Origin: Pontibacter korlensis | Lineage (GTDB): Bacteria > Bacteroidota > Bacteroidia > Cytophagales > Hymenobacteraceae | NCBI RefSeq assembly: GCF_000973725.1 | Contig: NZ_CP009621.1 | Coordinates: 3,252,001 to 3,316,000, forward strand | DNA: 64,000 nucleotides | Direction: 5' to 3' | Notes under the pieces: generated by a model | Database searches by the model: none | The model's input: the letters and a program-made list of their open reading frames with translations, nothing else | Told to the model about the DNA's origin: nothing | Position numbers and translations under genes: made by a program | In this document: positions 1 through 10,126 of the stretch, piece by piece | How the letters are laid out: each line of letters opens with the position of its first letter | Position numbering within the stretch: the first letter of the stretch is position 1

Positions 1-1
1 C

Positions 2-1210
2 GGTACCATCTCTGATGAAGATTATCGTGGCATTATCCGCAACGCCTGCCCTGGCCCGGGTGCCTGTGGTGGCATGTATACGGCTAACACCATGGCTTCT
101 GCTGCAGAGGCACTGGGTATGTCTATTCCTTTTTCCTCATCTGCTCCGGCAGTTAGTGCCGAGAAACAGGCTGAATGCCTAAGCACAGGCCAATACTTGC
201 TGCGCCTGCTCGAGCGCGACATCAAGCCAAGAGATATACTTGTTCGCGAGGCTTTTGAGAATGCGCTGGTACTGATAACCGTGCTGGGCGGCTCTACCAA
301 TGCAGTATTGCATCTGATTGCCATTGCGCATGCAGCTGGTGTGAAGCTTACGCTGGAGGACTTTCAGCAGGTAAGCAATCGGGTGCCTGTTTTGGCTGAT
401 CTTAAACCGAGTGGTAAGTACCTGATGGAGGACCTTTCTGCCTTCGGTGGCGTTCCGGCCGTGATGCGCACCCTGTTGGATGAAAAGCTTCTGACTGGTG
501 ACTTGCTAACTGTAACGGGCCAGACGCTGGCTGAAAACCTGGCGGATGTGAAGCCACTGGGGCAGGAGCAGGATTTGTTGCGCCCTCTTTCAAACCCTAT
601 CAAAGTAGATGGCCATATCCAGACGCTGTATGGTAATCTGGCTCCGAAGGGTGCTGTGGCCAAGATCTCTGGCAAAGAGGGGCATAGGTTCGAAGGACCG
701 GCCATTGTTTTCAATTCGGAAGAAGAGCTGAATGAAGGTATAACGCTGGGTAAAATACAGCCTGGCCACGTCGTCGTCATCCGCTATGTAGGTCCGAAAG
801 GTGGACCAGGTATGCCTGAAATGCTGAAGCCAACTTCTGCCATTATGGGGGCTGGCTTAGGAGATAAGGTAGCCCTGATTACGGATGGTCGCTTCTCTGG
901 CGGTACACATGGCTTTGTGATCGGACATGTTTGTCCTGAAGCTTACGATGGCGGTACGATCGCTCTGGTGGAGAATGATGACCTCATTACACTGGATGCT
1001 ACCATCAACAGTATTCACCTGCACGTGGATGAGGCGTTGCTCCAACTACGCCGCGATAGCTGGCAGCAACCAAAAGCTAATGTACAGCAGGGAGTGTTGC
1101 TGAAGTATGTCAGAACCGTGAGCGACGCAAGTAACGGATGTATAACCGATTTAGAGGAAGCCCATGTTAACGAAAGAGAAACAAGTAGCAGCATCGCCAG
1201 AGCAAACTAA
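2..1210 (+). CDS. ilvD: Dihydroxy-acid dehydratase, 5'-truncated by window edge
   Basis: Converts 2,3-dihydroxy-acids to 2-keto acids in valine and isoleucine synthesis, using an Fe-S cluster. The reading frame is open from base 2, so the start lies outside the window. Visible family motifs are [13 protein letters not shown] (cluster-ligand Cys, about residue 23 of the visible part), [12 protein letters not shown] and [21 protein letters not shown]. The family's usual end ([10 protein letters not shown]) is followed by about 18 extra residues that overlap ilvB by 47 nt in another frame. This suggests coupled translation with ilvB. It is the first visible gene of the ilv operon. Confidence 0.97.
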   Translation, partial: GTISDEDYRGIIRNACPGPGACGGMYTANTMASAAEALGMSIPFSSSAPAVSAEKQAECLSTGQYLLRLLERDIKPRDILVREAFENALVLITVLGGSTNAVLHLIAIAHAAGVKLTLEDFQQVSNRVPVLADLKPSGKYLMEDLSAFGGVPAVMRTLLDEKLLTGDLLTVTGQTLAENLADVKPLGQEQDLLRPLSNPIKVDGHIQTLYGNLAPKGAVAKISGKEGHRFEGPAIVFNSEEELNEGITLGKIQPGHVVVIRYVGPKGGPGMPEMLKPTSAIMGAGLGDKVALITDGRFSGGTHGFVIGHVCPEAYDGGTIALVENDDLITLDATINSIHLHVDEALLQLRRDSWQQPKANVQQGVLLKYVRTVSDASNGCITDLEEAHVNERETSSSIARAN

Positions 1211-2897
1211 AACCATCTCAGGTGCCGAGGCACTTATACTTGCCTTACTGGAAGAGAAGGTGGATACCATATTCGGGTATCCTGGCGGTGCCATAATGCC
1301 TGTGTATGATGCTTTGTTCGACTACACAGATAAGCTGAATCATGTACTGGTGCGTCACGAGCAGGGCGCTATACATGCAGGTCAGGGCTATGCGCGATCT
1401 TCGGGTAAGGTGGGCGTAGTGTTTGCCACCAGCGGACCGGGTGCTACCAACCTTGTAACCGGACTGGCAGATGCCCAGATCGATAGTACGCCATTAGTTT
1501 GTATTACTGGTCAGGTGTTCGCCCATTTATTGGGTACAGACGCTTTTCAGGAAACGGATATATTGAACATCACCACACCGGTTACCAAGTGGAACTACCA
1601 GGTAACCGATGCCAATGAAATACCGGAGGTGATGGCGAAGGCATTTTACATTGCCAAGAGCGGTCGTCCGGGGCCAGTACTGATTGATATCTCTAAAAAT
1701 GCCCAGCTGCAGAAGTTTGACTTTGCTGGCTACACTCCTTGCAAGCACATCCGCAGCTATCGACCCAAGCCTATCGTAAGGCACGAGTACATTGCGCAGG
1801 CTGCTGAGGTGATCAACCAGGCAAAGAAGCCATTCGTGCTGTGGGGCCAGGGAGTTATGCTGGGTTCGGCTGAGAAAGAGTTTAGGACTTTCATCGAAAA
1901 GAGTGGTATACCTGCTGCCTGGACTATTTTAGGGGCAGGAGCACTTCCTTCGGACCATCCGCAAAATGTAGGTATGCTGGGCATGCATGGCAACTACGGG
2001 CCTAACGTGCTCACCAACGAGTGCGACGTACTTATTGCCATCGGAATGCGCTTCGATGACCGCGTTACCGGGAGGCTGGACAAGTATGCCAGACAGGCTA
2101 AAATCATCCACCTGGATATTGATCCTACCGAAATTGGCAAAAACGTGCCGGTAGCAGTACCAGTGTGGGGTGATTGCAAAGAAACACTGCCCTTACTAAC
2201 CGAACTAGTAGAGGCAAAAGAACATACCGATTGGCTGCAGCTATTCCGGGAGTATAACGACCGCGAAATAGAAGCTGTGATACAAGAAGAGCTATTCCCA
2301 ACCTCAGAAGAGCTGACAATGGGAGAGGTGATGCAACAGCTGAACGAGCAAACAGCCGGTGATGCCATTGTGGTTTCAGATGTGGGGCAGCACCAGATGG
2401 TGGCTTGCCGCTATGCCAGACTCAACCACACCCGCAGCAACATTACCAGCGGCGGGCTGGGCACCATGGGCTTTGCGCTGCCAGCTGCCATCGGAGCCAA
2501 ATTCGGCACTCCGGACAGAACAGTGGTGGCTGTTATAGGCGACGGTGGCTTCCAGATGACATTGCAGGAACTGGGTACTATTATGCAGAGTGGAGTAGAT
2601 GTGAAACTACTGATCCTCAACAACCAGTTTCTGGGCATGGTGCGACAGTGGCAGGAGTTGTTCCACGATCGTCGCTACTCTTTTGTAGACATCGCCAGTC
2701 CTGACTATGTGAAGGTAGCCAGCGGCTATGGCATCAGCGGAAAAAGCATCAGCAAACGGGAAGAGCTAAAGGACGCCCTGCAGGAAATGCTATCGCATAA
2801 AGGCTCTTTCTTGTTAGAGGTGATGGTAACCAAAGAAAACAATGTGTTTCCAATGGTGCCACAAGGGTGTAGTGTAAGCGAAATCAGGCTGAAATAG
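1164..2897 (+). CDS. ilvB: Acetolactate synthase large subunit
   Basis: Catalytic subunit (577 aa) of acetohydroxyacid synthase, TPP- and FAD-dependent, the first common step of branched-chain amino-acid synthesis. [14 protein letters not shown] carries the catalytic Glu (about residue 66). [14 protein letters not shown] starts the TPP/Mg binding motif and is followed by [12 protein letters not shown], the usual acetolactate synthase loop. Length is normal. The ATG at 1164 is preceded by a purine-rich gaggaag about 5 nt upstream and lies inside the end of ilvD. It is followed after 23 nt by ilvN, so the two subunits are made together. Confidence 0.97.
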   Translation: MLTKEKQVAASPEQTKTISGAEALILALLEEKVDTIFGYPGGAIMPVYDALFDYTDKLNHVLVRHEQGAIHAGQGYARSSGKVGVVFATSGPGATNLVTGLADAQIDSTPLVCITGQVFAHLLGTDAFQETDILNITTPVTKWNYQVTDANEIPEVMAKAFYIAKSGRPGPVLIDISKNAQLQKFDFAGYTPCKHIRSYRPKPIVRHEYIAQAAEVINQAKKPFVLWGQGVMLGSAEKEFRTFIEKSGIPAAWTILGAGALPSDHPQNVGMLGMHGNYGPNVLTNECDVLIAIGMRFDDRVTGRLDKYARQAKIIHLDIDPTEIGKNVPVAVPVWGDCKETLPLLTELVEAKEHTDWLQLFREYNDREIEAVIQEELFPTSEELTMGEVMQQLNEQTAGDAIVVSDVGQHQMVACRYARLNHTRSNITSGGLGTMGFALPAAIGAKFGTPDRTVVAVIGDGGFQMTLQELGTIMQSGVDVKLLILNNQFLGMVRQWQELFHDRRYSFVDIASPDYVKVASGYGISGKSISKREELKDALQEMLSHKGSFLLEVMVTKENNVFPMVPQGCSVSEIRLK

Positions 2898-2920
2898 CAT
2901 CAGCATAAAGAAGTGAAAGT

Positions 2921-3529
2921 ATGAGTAATCAAAACCATACCGATAAGCAGGAATTCAACATCACGGTGTACACCGAAAACCATATTGGTTTGTTGAACCG
3001 CATCGCCATCATTTTCTCCAGGAGAAAAATCAACATCGAAAGCCTGAATACCTCACCTTCAGAAGTTGAGGGCATCCACCGCTTCAGCATCCTGATAAAG
3101 GAATCAGAAGAGGTAGTACGGAAAATTGCCGGCCAGATTGAGAAGCAGGTAGAGGTGCTGAAAGTATACTACAACACCAATGAGGAGGTAATTTGGCAGG
3201 AGATGGCGCTTTATAAAGTGCCGACTGATGTAATTGCCGAGCGGGCGGTAGTAGAGCGCTTGCTGCGTGAAAACGGTGCCCGTGCCGTCGTGATCCGGAA
3301 GGACTATACTGTATTTGAAACTACTGGCCACCGGGAGGAAACAGACAACCTGATAAAAGTGCTGGAACCTTACGGCCTGATCGAGTTCGTACGCAGTGCC
3401 CGCATCGCCATTATCAAAGACAGCGAGGGCTTCCATAAAAAGCTGCAGGAGTTTGAGCAGAGCGAGCCGGGGCATGAGGTAGTTGAGAACGAATACCTGA
3501 GCAGCCGTGAGAAAGTCTTTACCATGTAA
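2921..3529 (+). CDS. ilvN: Acetolactate synthase small (regulatory) subunit
   Basis: Regulatory subunit (202 aa) that in this family binds valine and activates the large subunit. The N-terminal ACT domain (about residues 12-85) shows the pattern ENHIGLLNRIAIIFSRRKINIESL. It is longer than the roughly 160-aa E. coli IlvH because of a C-terminal extension. It sits 23 nt after ilvB and 144 nt before ilvC. That ilvN-ilvC gap is the largest in the operon and could hold an internal promoter, but I see no clear one. Confidence 0.93.
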   Translation: MSNQNHTDKQEFNITVYTENHIGLLNRIAIIFSRRKINIESLNTSPSEVEGIHRFSILIKESEEVVRKIAGQIEKQVEVLKVYYNTNEEVIWQEMALYKVPTDVIAERAVVERLLRENGARAVVIRKDYTVFETTGHREETDNLIKVLEPYGLIEFVRSARIAIIKDSEGFHKKLQEFEQSEPGHEVVENEYLSSREKVFTM

Positions 3530-3673
3530 TTAATTAGTCATAAGACAAAGTATCAGGAAACAAGCTTTATCTAATCATAAGGCAAGTATGAAATCTAGCC
3601 GGATCTTCGAAAGTTTTACATCCTGAATTCCTTAAAGAGAAACAAAATCATCTAACCTTAAATCGAACTAAAA

Positions 3674-4714
3674 ATGGCAACTATCAATTTTGGAGGAGTA
3701 GACGAAACCGTAATCACACGCGATGAATTTCCACTAGCTAAGGCACAGGAAGTGCTGAAAGATGAGGTAATAGCCGTGATCGGATACGGTGTGCAGGGCC
3801 CTGGCCAGGCGCTGAACCTGAGAGACAACGGGTTTAACGTTATTGTGGGGCAGCGTAAAGATTCCGCCTCCTGGGAGAAAGCAAAGAGCGATGGCTGGGT
3901 GGAAGGCGAGACGCTTTTCACAATTGAGGAAGCGGCAGAGCGCGGAACAATCATTGCTAACCTCTTGTCGGATGCCGGACAAATTGCGGTGTGGCCAACA
4001 CTACAAGAAAGGCTGAAGCCAGGCAAGACCTTATATTTCTCTCACGGATTCGGCATCACCTTCAAAGAGCACACCAGCATTGTGCCATCTGCCGATGTTG
4101 ATGTAATCCTGGTAGCGCCAAAAGGTAGCGGCACTAGCCTGCGCAGACTATACCTGGCTGGCGGCGGCCTGAACTCTTCTTTTGCCGTGTATCAGAATGC
4201 TACTGGTAAAGCTTATGAGAAAGCGGTAGCAATGGGTATAGGTGTTGGCTCTGGCTATCTTTTCGAGACTGATTTTAAGAAAGAAGTATACAGCGACCTT
4301 ACAGGTGAGCGTGGTGTGCTGATGGGTGCCCTGGCAGGAATCATCGAAGCTCAGTACCAGGTGCTGCGTCAGCGTGGTCACTCTCCGTCCGAGGCGTTCA
4401 ACGAAACTGTAGAAGAGCTTACTCAAAGCCTTGTGCCATTGGTTGGTGAAAACGGTATGGACTGGATGTTCTCTAACTGCTCAGTTACCGCACAACGTGG
4501 TGCCTTGGATTGGAAAGGCAAATTCAGAGAAGCAACGCTTCCTGTGTTAAATGAATTATATGACAGCGTAGCTTCTGGTAAAGAGGCTGAGCGCACCATC
4601 CAGCGTGGTTCTACACCAGGTTACCGTAAGGAACTGGAGGCAGAGCTGACGGAGCTGCGTGAATCAGAATTATGGCAAACAGGAGCAACGGTACGTAAAC
4701 TCCGCTCCAAGTAA
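3674..4714 (+). CDS. ilvC: Ketol-acid reductoisomerase
   Basis: NADPH- and Mg-dependent isomeroreductase (346 aa), second step of valine/isoleucine synthesis. The Rossmann loop is GYGVQGPGQALNLRDNG (about residues 36-52). VAPKGSGTSLRR follows, then the metal-site helix beginning DLTGERGVLMG and the C-terminal knotted domain with EELTQSLVPL and QRGALDW. Length fits the class I-like enzymes of Bacteroidota. The ATG follows an A-rich leader. ilvA starts 7-10 nt after its stop codon. Confidence 0.97.
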   Translation: MATINFGGVDETVITRDEFPLAKAQEVLKDEVIAVIGYGVQGPGQALNLRDNGFNVIVGQRKDSASWEKAKSDGWVEGETLFTIEEAAERGTIIANLLSDAGQIAVWPTLQERLKPGKTLYFSHGFGITFKEHTSIVPSADVDVILVAPKGSGTSLRRLYLAGGGLNSSFAVYQNATGKAYEKAVAMGIGVGSGYLFETDFKKEVYSDLTGERGVLMGALAGIIEAQYQVLRQRGHSPSEAFNETVEELTQSLVPLVGENGMDWMFSNCSVTAQRGALDWKGKFREATLPVLNELYDSVASGKEAERTIQRGSTPGYRKELEAELTELRESELWQTGATVRKLRSK

Positions 4715-4721
4715 ACAAAGT

Positions 4722-5996
4722 ATGATGGATAAAGATGTAGCTGTTGTTGATACCTTTGTGGCCCTGGAGAATGTGCAGAAGGCGGCCATGAACCTGAGGG
4801 GGGTGATCTACAAAACACCTCTGTTGCAGAACCATTGGCTCTCGCAGACATATGGTGCTAATATTTACCTGAAGCGTGAGGATTTGCAGGTTGTGCGATC
4901 TTATAAAATCAGGGGGGCATACAACAAAATCTCGACGCTGCCTGCTGAGCAAGCGGAGCGGGAGATTGTATGCTCGAGTGCCGGTAACCATGCCCAGGGA
5001 GTGGCTTATGCCTGCCAACTACTCGGTATTAAAGGCTACATCTTTATGCCTGCCAACACACCTGCCCAAAAGGTGGGAAAGGTACGGCTTTTCGGGAAAG
5101 ACAAAGTAGAGGTTGTATTAATAGGCAACACTTACGATGATACCTACGCTGCAGCGAAAGATTTCTGCGACAGCCGTGGCTGTACCTTCATTCACCCCTT
5201 CGACGATATGGCTATTGTGGAGGGACAGGCAACCGTGGGACTAGAGGTACTGCAGGATGCTCATTTCTCCATCGACTATTGCTTTATGCCGATAGGTGGC
5301 GGTGGTTTGGCATCTGGAGTAGCCAGCGTGTTTAAGCAGCTGAGTCCGAACACGAAACTCGTAGGAGTACAGCCGCTAGGAGCACCTTCCATGTACAAAT
5401 CTATCAAGGAGGATAAGCGGCAAGCGCTGGAAAGTATAGAGAGCTTTGTAGATGGTGCCGCCGTTAAATGCCCTGGCGAGCTAACTTTTTCGCTTTGCCG
5501 TGAGCTTTTAGATGATGTGGTGCTGGTGCCGGAAGGGCAGGTTTGTGAAGACCTCCTGAAGATGTATAACGAGGAGGGCATTGTGCTGGAGCCAGCTGGT
5601 ACGCTTACCGTGTCGGTACTGAAAACCTACGCCGATAAAATTGCCGGTAAGAATGTAGTCTGCGTGATAAGCGGCAGCAACAATGATATTACCCGCATGG
5701 AGGACATCAAGGAGCGAGCCATGCAGCACCAGGGGCTGAAGCACTACTTTATGGTTACGTTTAACCAGAAGCCTGGAGCACTCCGTACTTTCGTAAATCA
5801 GGTGCTGCACCCCGGAGATGACATCATCCACTTCCAGTACATCAAAAAGAACAACAAAGAAAAAGGACCTGTATTTGTCGGTATAGAGGTAAAGCAGCCA
5901 CACGATGTAGAAAATATTAAGCACCGTATGGCAGAAGAAGGTTTTGCTTATGAGTACCTGAACGGCAAGCAAGACTTCCTGAATTTGTTGGTGTAA
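4722..5996 (+). CDS. ilvA: Threonine ammonia-lyase (threonine dehydratase)
   Basis: PLP enzyme converting threonine to 2-ketobutyrate, the isoleucine-specific entry step; 424 aa. The PLP lysine lies in VRSYKIRGAYNKI and the phosphate-binding loop is GGGGLASG. A C-terminal ACT-like domain (about the last 80 residues, starting YFMVTFNQKPGALR) resembles the short regulatory form. I chose the ATG at 4722 (4725 is equally possible), just after ilvC. A longer frame from 4659 would overlap the end of ilvC by 56 nt and adds no conserved sequence. Last gene of the ilv operon. Confidence 0.95.
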   Translation: MMDKDVAVVDTFVALENVQKAAMNLRGVIYKTPLLQNHWLSQTYGANIYLKREDLQVVRSYKIRGAYNKISTLPAEQAEREIVCSSAGNHAQGVAYACQLLGIKGYIFMPANTPAQKVGKVRLFGKDKVEVVLIGNTYDDTYAAAKDFCDSRGCTFIHPFDDMAIVEGQATVGLEVLQDAHFSIDYCFMPIGGGGLASGVASVFKQLSPNTKLVGVQPLGAPSMYKSIKEDKRQALESIESFVDGAAVKCPGELTFSLCRELLDDVVLVPEGQVCEDLLKMYNEEGIVLEPAGTLTVSVLKTYADKIAGKNVVCVISGSNNDITRMEDIKERAMQHQGLKHYFMVTFNQKPGALRTFVNQVLHPGDDIIHFQYIKKNNKEKGPVFVGIEVKQPHDVENIKHRMAEEGFAYEYLNGKQDFLNLLV

Positions 5997-6015
5997 GTCA
6001 AGGACTCATTCTAAG

Positions 6016-6060
6016 TATAAATCTCCATCGGATGTATGTCAGGTGGAGATTTATATTTTA
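6016..6060 (+). terminator. Terminator of the ilv operon
   Basis: A 12-bp perfect stem (6016-6027 with 6044-6055) lies 20 nt after the ilvA stop and is followed by a T-rich stretch. It probably ends the ilv transcript. The left arm overlaps one of the AAGTATA repeats. Confidence 0.7.
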
Positions 6061-6302
6061 ACACAGCAGCAAGAGGAGCTAAGCTTTAAGCACTTACAAC
6101 GAAGGTACACTATCAGGCTCTACTTTACTGAAACTATAGTCTCTCCCAGTTTATCTGAAAAACCACTCCAATTGGTAGTGCCGAATGGGAAAATGTGTTC
6201 TCGCGGACGTGGAGCTATCAGGCACTAGCTATGGAAACAGTTGTCAGTGAGGCCGTGGATGAAACACCACCACGCTAGCGCAAGAATTAACCCCAATAAC
6301 CT
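6061..6302. other. Intergenic stretch with no recognised feature
   Basis: The remainder of the 306-nt gap between ilvA and the next ABC gene. It holds only a short open frame with no recognisable protein features. The promoter of the downstream gene must lie here, but I could not pick a convincing one. Confidence 0.5.
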
Positions 6303-7838
6303 ATGCCCAGTTCTCAACCTATACTTACCCTTGATAACATCACCGTTCGTAACCTGAACAAAACCCTGTTTACTAACCTTAGCTTTACAGTAAACAAAGG
6401 CGAACATTGGGCGCTAATTGGAGAAAGTAGTTCTGGAGCAACAGACTTGTTGCAAACTCTAACCGGTAAGTATAATGTAACAAGAGGCAGCATAAGCCAT
6501 ACTTATTATGAAGAGTATCTGCAGCGGAACCCGCAACAGACGCTACCTTTTACCCATCATGACTTGCTGGCAGAGGTGATGCAGAAGCATAACTTCAAAA
6601 ACCTGTCCTCCAACTCTACGGAGTTTTATTATCAGCAACGCTACCATGCTTCAGACTCAGAAGATGCCCCTACAGTAGCAGCTTATCTTTCTGATAGCAA
6701 ACCCGCCACTACTATACCTTCATTTTGGACACAGGAACAGGTTGTGCTTACTTTCAGCCTGGAAAAGCTACTGGATAAGCAGCTGATCAAGTTATCGAAT
6801 GGTGAAACCAAGAGATTGTTGCTGGCAGCTGCATTGCTGAAGAACCCCAAAGTATTGCTTCTAGACTATCCACTGACGGGGCTTGATGTAGAAACGCGCT
6901 CTATATTCAGTAAGATTATCCAACAAATTACCAAGTCTGGTATAACTGTTATCATGAGCGCTTCCGCTACTGAAGTTCCGGCAGGAATAACACATGTAGC
7001 TATCATGGAGGATCACAAGATAGGGCAGGCCATACCTCTGGCTTTTTACACGCCTGCGCAGGTAACAACTACTCTGATTGATACTATAAAAGTACAGGAA
7101 CTGCAGGAGCTACTTTATACTGATTCGGCAGCACAGTTCGACACTATTGTGCAGATGGAGGATGTATCAATCAAGTATGGCGAAAAGCTAGTGCTGGACA
7201 GTATAAACTGGCACATTCAGCAGGGCGATCAATGGGCACTTTTGGGGCATAACGGCGCAGGTAAGTCTACTTTACTTAGCCTGATCACAGGAGATAACCC
7301 GCAGTCTTACGCTCAAAAGATCGTCCTCTTTGATCGCAGAAGGGGCAGCGGTGAAACTATCTGGGATATCAAGAAGAGAATCGGTTTTGTGTCTCCAGAG
7401 CTGTACCAGTACTTCCCACACCAAAACACTTGCCTGGAGGTGGTGGAATCCGGCTTTCATGACACATTAGGCCTTACGCGTGGTAGTGATGCAGTTAATG
7501 CGGAGAAAGCCTTTCGTTGGATGAGGATTTTTGGGATGGAGCAAGAAGCACACAAGTTGTTAAGGGACGTATCGACTGACGTACAACGGCTATGCTTGCT
7601 TGCCAGAGCGATAGTGAAAAATCCGCCCTTGCTTATTTTAGATGAGCCTTGCCAGGGTATGAATCAGCACCAGAAGCTACAGTTTAAAAAACTACTGGAT
7701 ACTATCTGTACTCACAGTAATACCACACTTGTCTACGTAACGCACTACCCAGAAGAGATTCCTGATTCGGTAACTAAAGTGCTGCAGTTGAAGGAAGGAA
7801 AAGTTGTAAGCAGGGAAATCACAGAACTGGTTGAGTAG
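6303..7838 (+). CDS. Twin-ATPase ABC protein, ModF/PhrA-like
   Basis: Soluble ABC protein (511 aa) with two fused nucleotide-binding domains and no membrane segments, resembling ModF. NBD1 has a degenerate Walker A (GESSSGAT, residues 40-47, Lys replaced by Ala) but a good signature (LSNGE, 164-168) and Walker B (VLLLDYP). NBD2 has an intact Walker A (GHNGAGKS, 315-322) and Walker B (LLILDEP) but lacks the LSGGQ signature (VSTDVQ at about 423-428). The defects are complementary and leave one complete composite ATP site. No transporter permease lies nearby, so the role is unknown. It is convergent with selO. Confidence 0.85.
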   Translation: MPSSQPILTLDNITVRNLNKTLFTNLSFTVNKGEHWALIGESSSGATDLLQTLTGKYNVTRGSISHTYYEEYLQRNPQQTLPFTHHDLLAEVMQKHNFKNLSSNSTEFYYQQRYHASDSEDAPTVAAYLSDSKPATTIPSFWTQEQVVLTFSLEKLLDKQLIKLSNGETKRLLLAAALLKNPKVLLLDYPLTGLDVETRSIFSKIIQQITKSGITVIMSASATEVPAGITHVAIMEDHKIGQAIPLAFYTPAQVTTTLIDTIKVQELQELLYTDSAAQFDTIVQMEDVSIKYGEKLVLDSINWHIQQGDQWALLGHNGAGKSTLLSLITGDNPQSYAQKIVLFDRRRGSGETIWDIKKRIGFVSPELYQYFPHQNTCLEVVESGFHDTLGLTRGSDAVNAEKAFRWMRIFGMEQEAHKLLRDVSTDVQRLCLLARAIVKNPPLLILDEPCQGMNQHQKLQFKKLLDTICTHSNTTLVYVTHYPEEIPDSVTKVLQLKEGKVVSREITELVE

Positions 7839-7980
7839 AGACAAGAAAGTAGAGTTAACTCATTTCGGGATACAGCGACAAGCCTATCAGGCGATAGTAC
7901 AGGAAAACTTTAGAAAGGCCTCTTGGGCAGTTCTAGTTGGGAGTTCATCTTTTTCTCAATGCCTGAAGTACAATGCTGAT

Positions 7981-8020
7981 AAAACAGAGGCGGCTCCTGT
8001 ATCAGGAGCCGCCCCTGTTT
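7981..8020. terminator. Bidirectional terminator between ABC gene and selO
   Basis: A perfect 11-bp GC-rich stem (7989-7999 with 8003-8013, 3-nt loop) is flanked by AAAACAG on the left and CTGTTTT on the right. It therefore has a U tract in both directions. It sits between convergent genes. Confidence 0.9.
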
Positions 8021-8030
8021 TATGCATGCT

Positions 8031-9587
8031 TTACGAGCTACAAGACAACATCGAGCATCCAGCTTTCTGAGTTGCCCATCCCGGTCTGGTTTCGAAGAAT
8101 TCATCAAACTTATCAGAATATGGCTCTTTAACTGCCTCCTGCAGTTTTTCGAACAAGGCCGTTGCCCCTTTCTCCAGCTCCTCAATTGCCTGGTGCAACA
8201 GGTAATTCCGAAGTATAAAGCGAGGGTTTGTTTGGCGCATTAGCTGCTGTGAGTCCTGCCGTTTAATCGAGTTCCTGTTCAGACGATCCAGGTATGCTGT
8301 TATCAAAGTATAAAGCTGCTCGCTTTCCTCTTCCTTCAGATCATCATAAAGACACTCTTTAAAATAATCTGCCACTTCCTGAGCACTGCCCATATACAGC
8401 GGCAGGTCGATGAGCAGCTGGAAGAAAATGGTCATATCCGGCTGAATGGAGGCGAGCGCTTTCTCAAACTGCGTAATCAGGTCTACATCGCCACTGCTCA
8501 GTTTATCCAGGCCTAGCTTGTTGGCCATCATGGCATAGTACTTACGCCAGTATACTTCCTTAAAAGTCTCCAAAGCAGGCAGCAGTTGGTCTTTTTCTAC
8601 CAAAGGCAGGAGCGCCGCTGCAAGGCAACCCAAATTCCAGTAGGCTATACTTGGCTGCTTGCCAAAAGCATAGCGTCTGCCCGGAAGATCGGTAGTATTA
8701 GGCGTAAAGTCAGGATCGTAGTTGTCCAAGAATGAGTAGGGGCCATAGTCAATGGTAAGACCAAGTATAGACATGTTGTCGGTGTTCATTACACCGTGTA
8801 CAAAGCCTACGCGCTGCCACTCCACCATCAGGCTGGCTGTACGCTCCACTATTTCCTTAAACCAGGTAATTACTTTATCCTCGCCCTGGATATGCGGGTA
8901 ATAGCGCTCTATAGTCCAGTCTACCAACTGGCGCAGGTTTTCCTTCTCCTTACGTGCGTTCAGCATCTCGAAATTGCCGAAGCGCAGGAAGCTTGGTGCT
9001 ACTCGCATCACAATGGCTCCTGGCTCATAGGCAGCATTACCGTTGTAGAACATATCGCGCAGCACAGGTTCACCGGTTGCCACCAGGCTCAGAGCCCGTG
9101 TGGTAGGCACGCCCAGGTAATGCATGGCTTCACTCATCAGATACTCACGCACCGAAGAACGTAGTACGGCACGCCCATCAGCACGGCGGGAGTAGGGGGT
9201 AAGACCAGCTCCTTTTAACTGCAGTTCAAAAGTTTTGCCATTAGCAGCTTCCCACTCGCCTAAGGTGATAGCCCGGCCGTCGCCAAGTTGGCCGGCCCAA
9301 CCTCCGAACTGGTGCCCGGCATAGCAGGCAGCGTAAGGATACATAGTATCGGTAACGTTATTACCCCCAAGTATATCAATATCCTGCTGTGTCTCAGGTT
9401 TTTGTATACCTAGTTCCTCAGCTAATTCTGCTGACCAAGCCAGTAAGGTGACTTTCTCAACAGGCGTGGGTACGGCTTTACTGTAAAGCACTCCTGGCGT
9501 CTGTCGTGGCGTCAGAATGCCACTGTGGTCTCCGGGAAAGGTGCTTACAAATTCTTTCTTATATGTTTTGGAGCTTAGGCTCTGCAT
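8031..9587 (-). CDS. selO: SelO/YdiU family protein adenylyltransferase
   Basis: Pseudokinase-fold enzyme (518 aa) that AMPylates proteins in the characterised family members. Motifs seen: FGGWAGQLGDGRAITLGE, LQLKGAGLTPYSRRADGRAVLRSSVREYLMSEAM, and HGVMNTDNMSILGLTIDYGP with its active-site Asp residues. The C terminus ends SMLSCSS, keeping the conserved terminal Cys that is selenocysteine in some eukaryotic homologues. Full length. The N terminus (start 9587) fits the family. It is monocistronic and convergent with the ABC gene. Confidence 0.95.
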   Translation of the reverse strand: MQSLSSKTYKKEFVSTFPGDHSGILTPRQTPGVLYSKAVPTPVEKVTLLAWSAELAEELGIQKPETQQDIDILGGNNVTDTMYPYAACYAGHQFGGWAGQLGDGRAITLGEWEAANGKTFELQLKGAGLTPYSRRADGRAVLRSSVREYLMSEAMHYLGVPTTRALSLVATGEPVLRDMFYNGNAAYEPGAIVMRVAPSFLRFGNFEMLNARKEKENLRQLVDWTIERYYPHIQGEDKVITWFKEIVERTASLMVEWQRVGFVHGVMNTDNMSILGLTIDYGPYSFLDNYDPDFTPNTTDLPGRRYAFGKQPSIAYWNLGCLAAALLPLVEKDQLLPALETFKEVYWRKYYAMMANKLGLDKLSSGDVDLITQFEKALASIQPDMTIFFQLLIDLPLYMGSAQEVADYFKECLYDDLKEEESEQLYTLITAYLDRLNRNSIKRQDSQQLMRQTNPRFILRNYLLHQAIEELEKGATALFEKLQEAVKEPYSDKFDEFFETRPGWATQKAGCSMLSCSS

Positions 9588-9857
9588 CTGTGTCTGTTAT
9601 TTTAAGTTCAGGCCGCCTGAAAAGGCAGCATAAAGTATAAATCTACTGTAGATTATTTTAACAAGTATGAAGGGGGAATAGTTGAGTTATACCGAAATTC
9701 CTGTCAAAGCACATTTTGTGGCAAATTACTTTGTGCTACTTAGGTTCTGGGGACGGTGTTTTAAAAAGCATGGGAAACGGCTGGTGCGGCAAGAAAAATA
9801 TCTAATACGGAACGTGTGACGTATCTACTTTGGAACCATAAAATAAAGCTACGAATA

Positions 9858-10055
9858 ATGAAGAATGCAAGCTCTAACACCTCGCTGCGAAGCCTGATAA
9901 AAGACCCTTCTCAACTGGCTGATATCGTTCGGGACCCAAAGAGTGGTATCGACTTTTACAATGGCCTTTCTGCTAAAGAACAGCAGTATATCGTTTTTGC
10001 TGCCGCAGCAGGACTTATCGCCTACGGCATCTATCTGGGTAGACAAAACAAATAG
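9858..10055 (+). CDS. Small membrane-anchored hypothetical protein
   Basis: 65 aa from the ATG at 9858, which I prefer to an upstream in-frame GTG at 9816. The first 45 residues are polar (SLIKDPSQLADIVRDPKSGIDFYNGL). The C-terminal part, FAAAAGLIAYGIYLG, is a single hydrophobic helix followed by a short charged tail. I do not recognise the family. The layout (soluble head, C-terminal membrane helix, RQNK tail) resembles the gene at 36006. Confidence 0.55.
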   Translation: MKNASSNTSLRSLIKDPSQLADIVRDPKSGIDFYNGLSAKEQQYIVFAAAAGLIAYGIYLGRQNK

Positions 10056-10126
10056 CAAGCCCAGGCTTCAAAAGTACGGTTTTTGATAACCGTACTTTGA
10101 CATTCAATCAAAAGGTTCAGGCTTTT

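Noticed and set aside
6043..6228. Short frame after the ilv terminator
   Set aside because: No recognisable domain or start signal, and it begins within the terminator stem.
7831..8070. Short + strand frame after the ABC gene
   Set aside because: It overlaps the ABC stop, runs through the strong terminator and into selO, and has no protein-like features.
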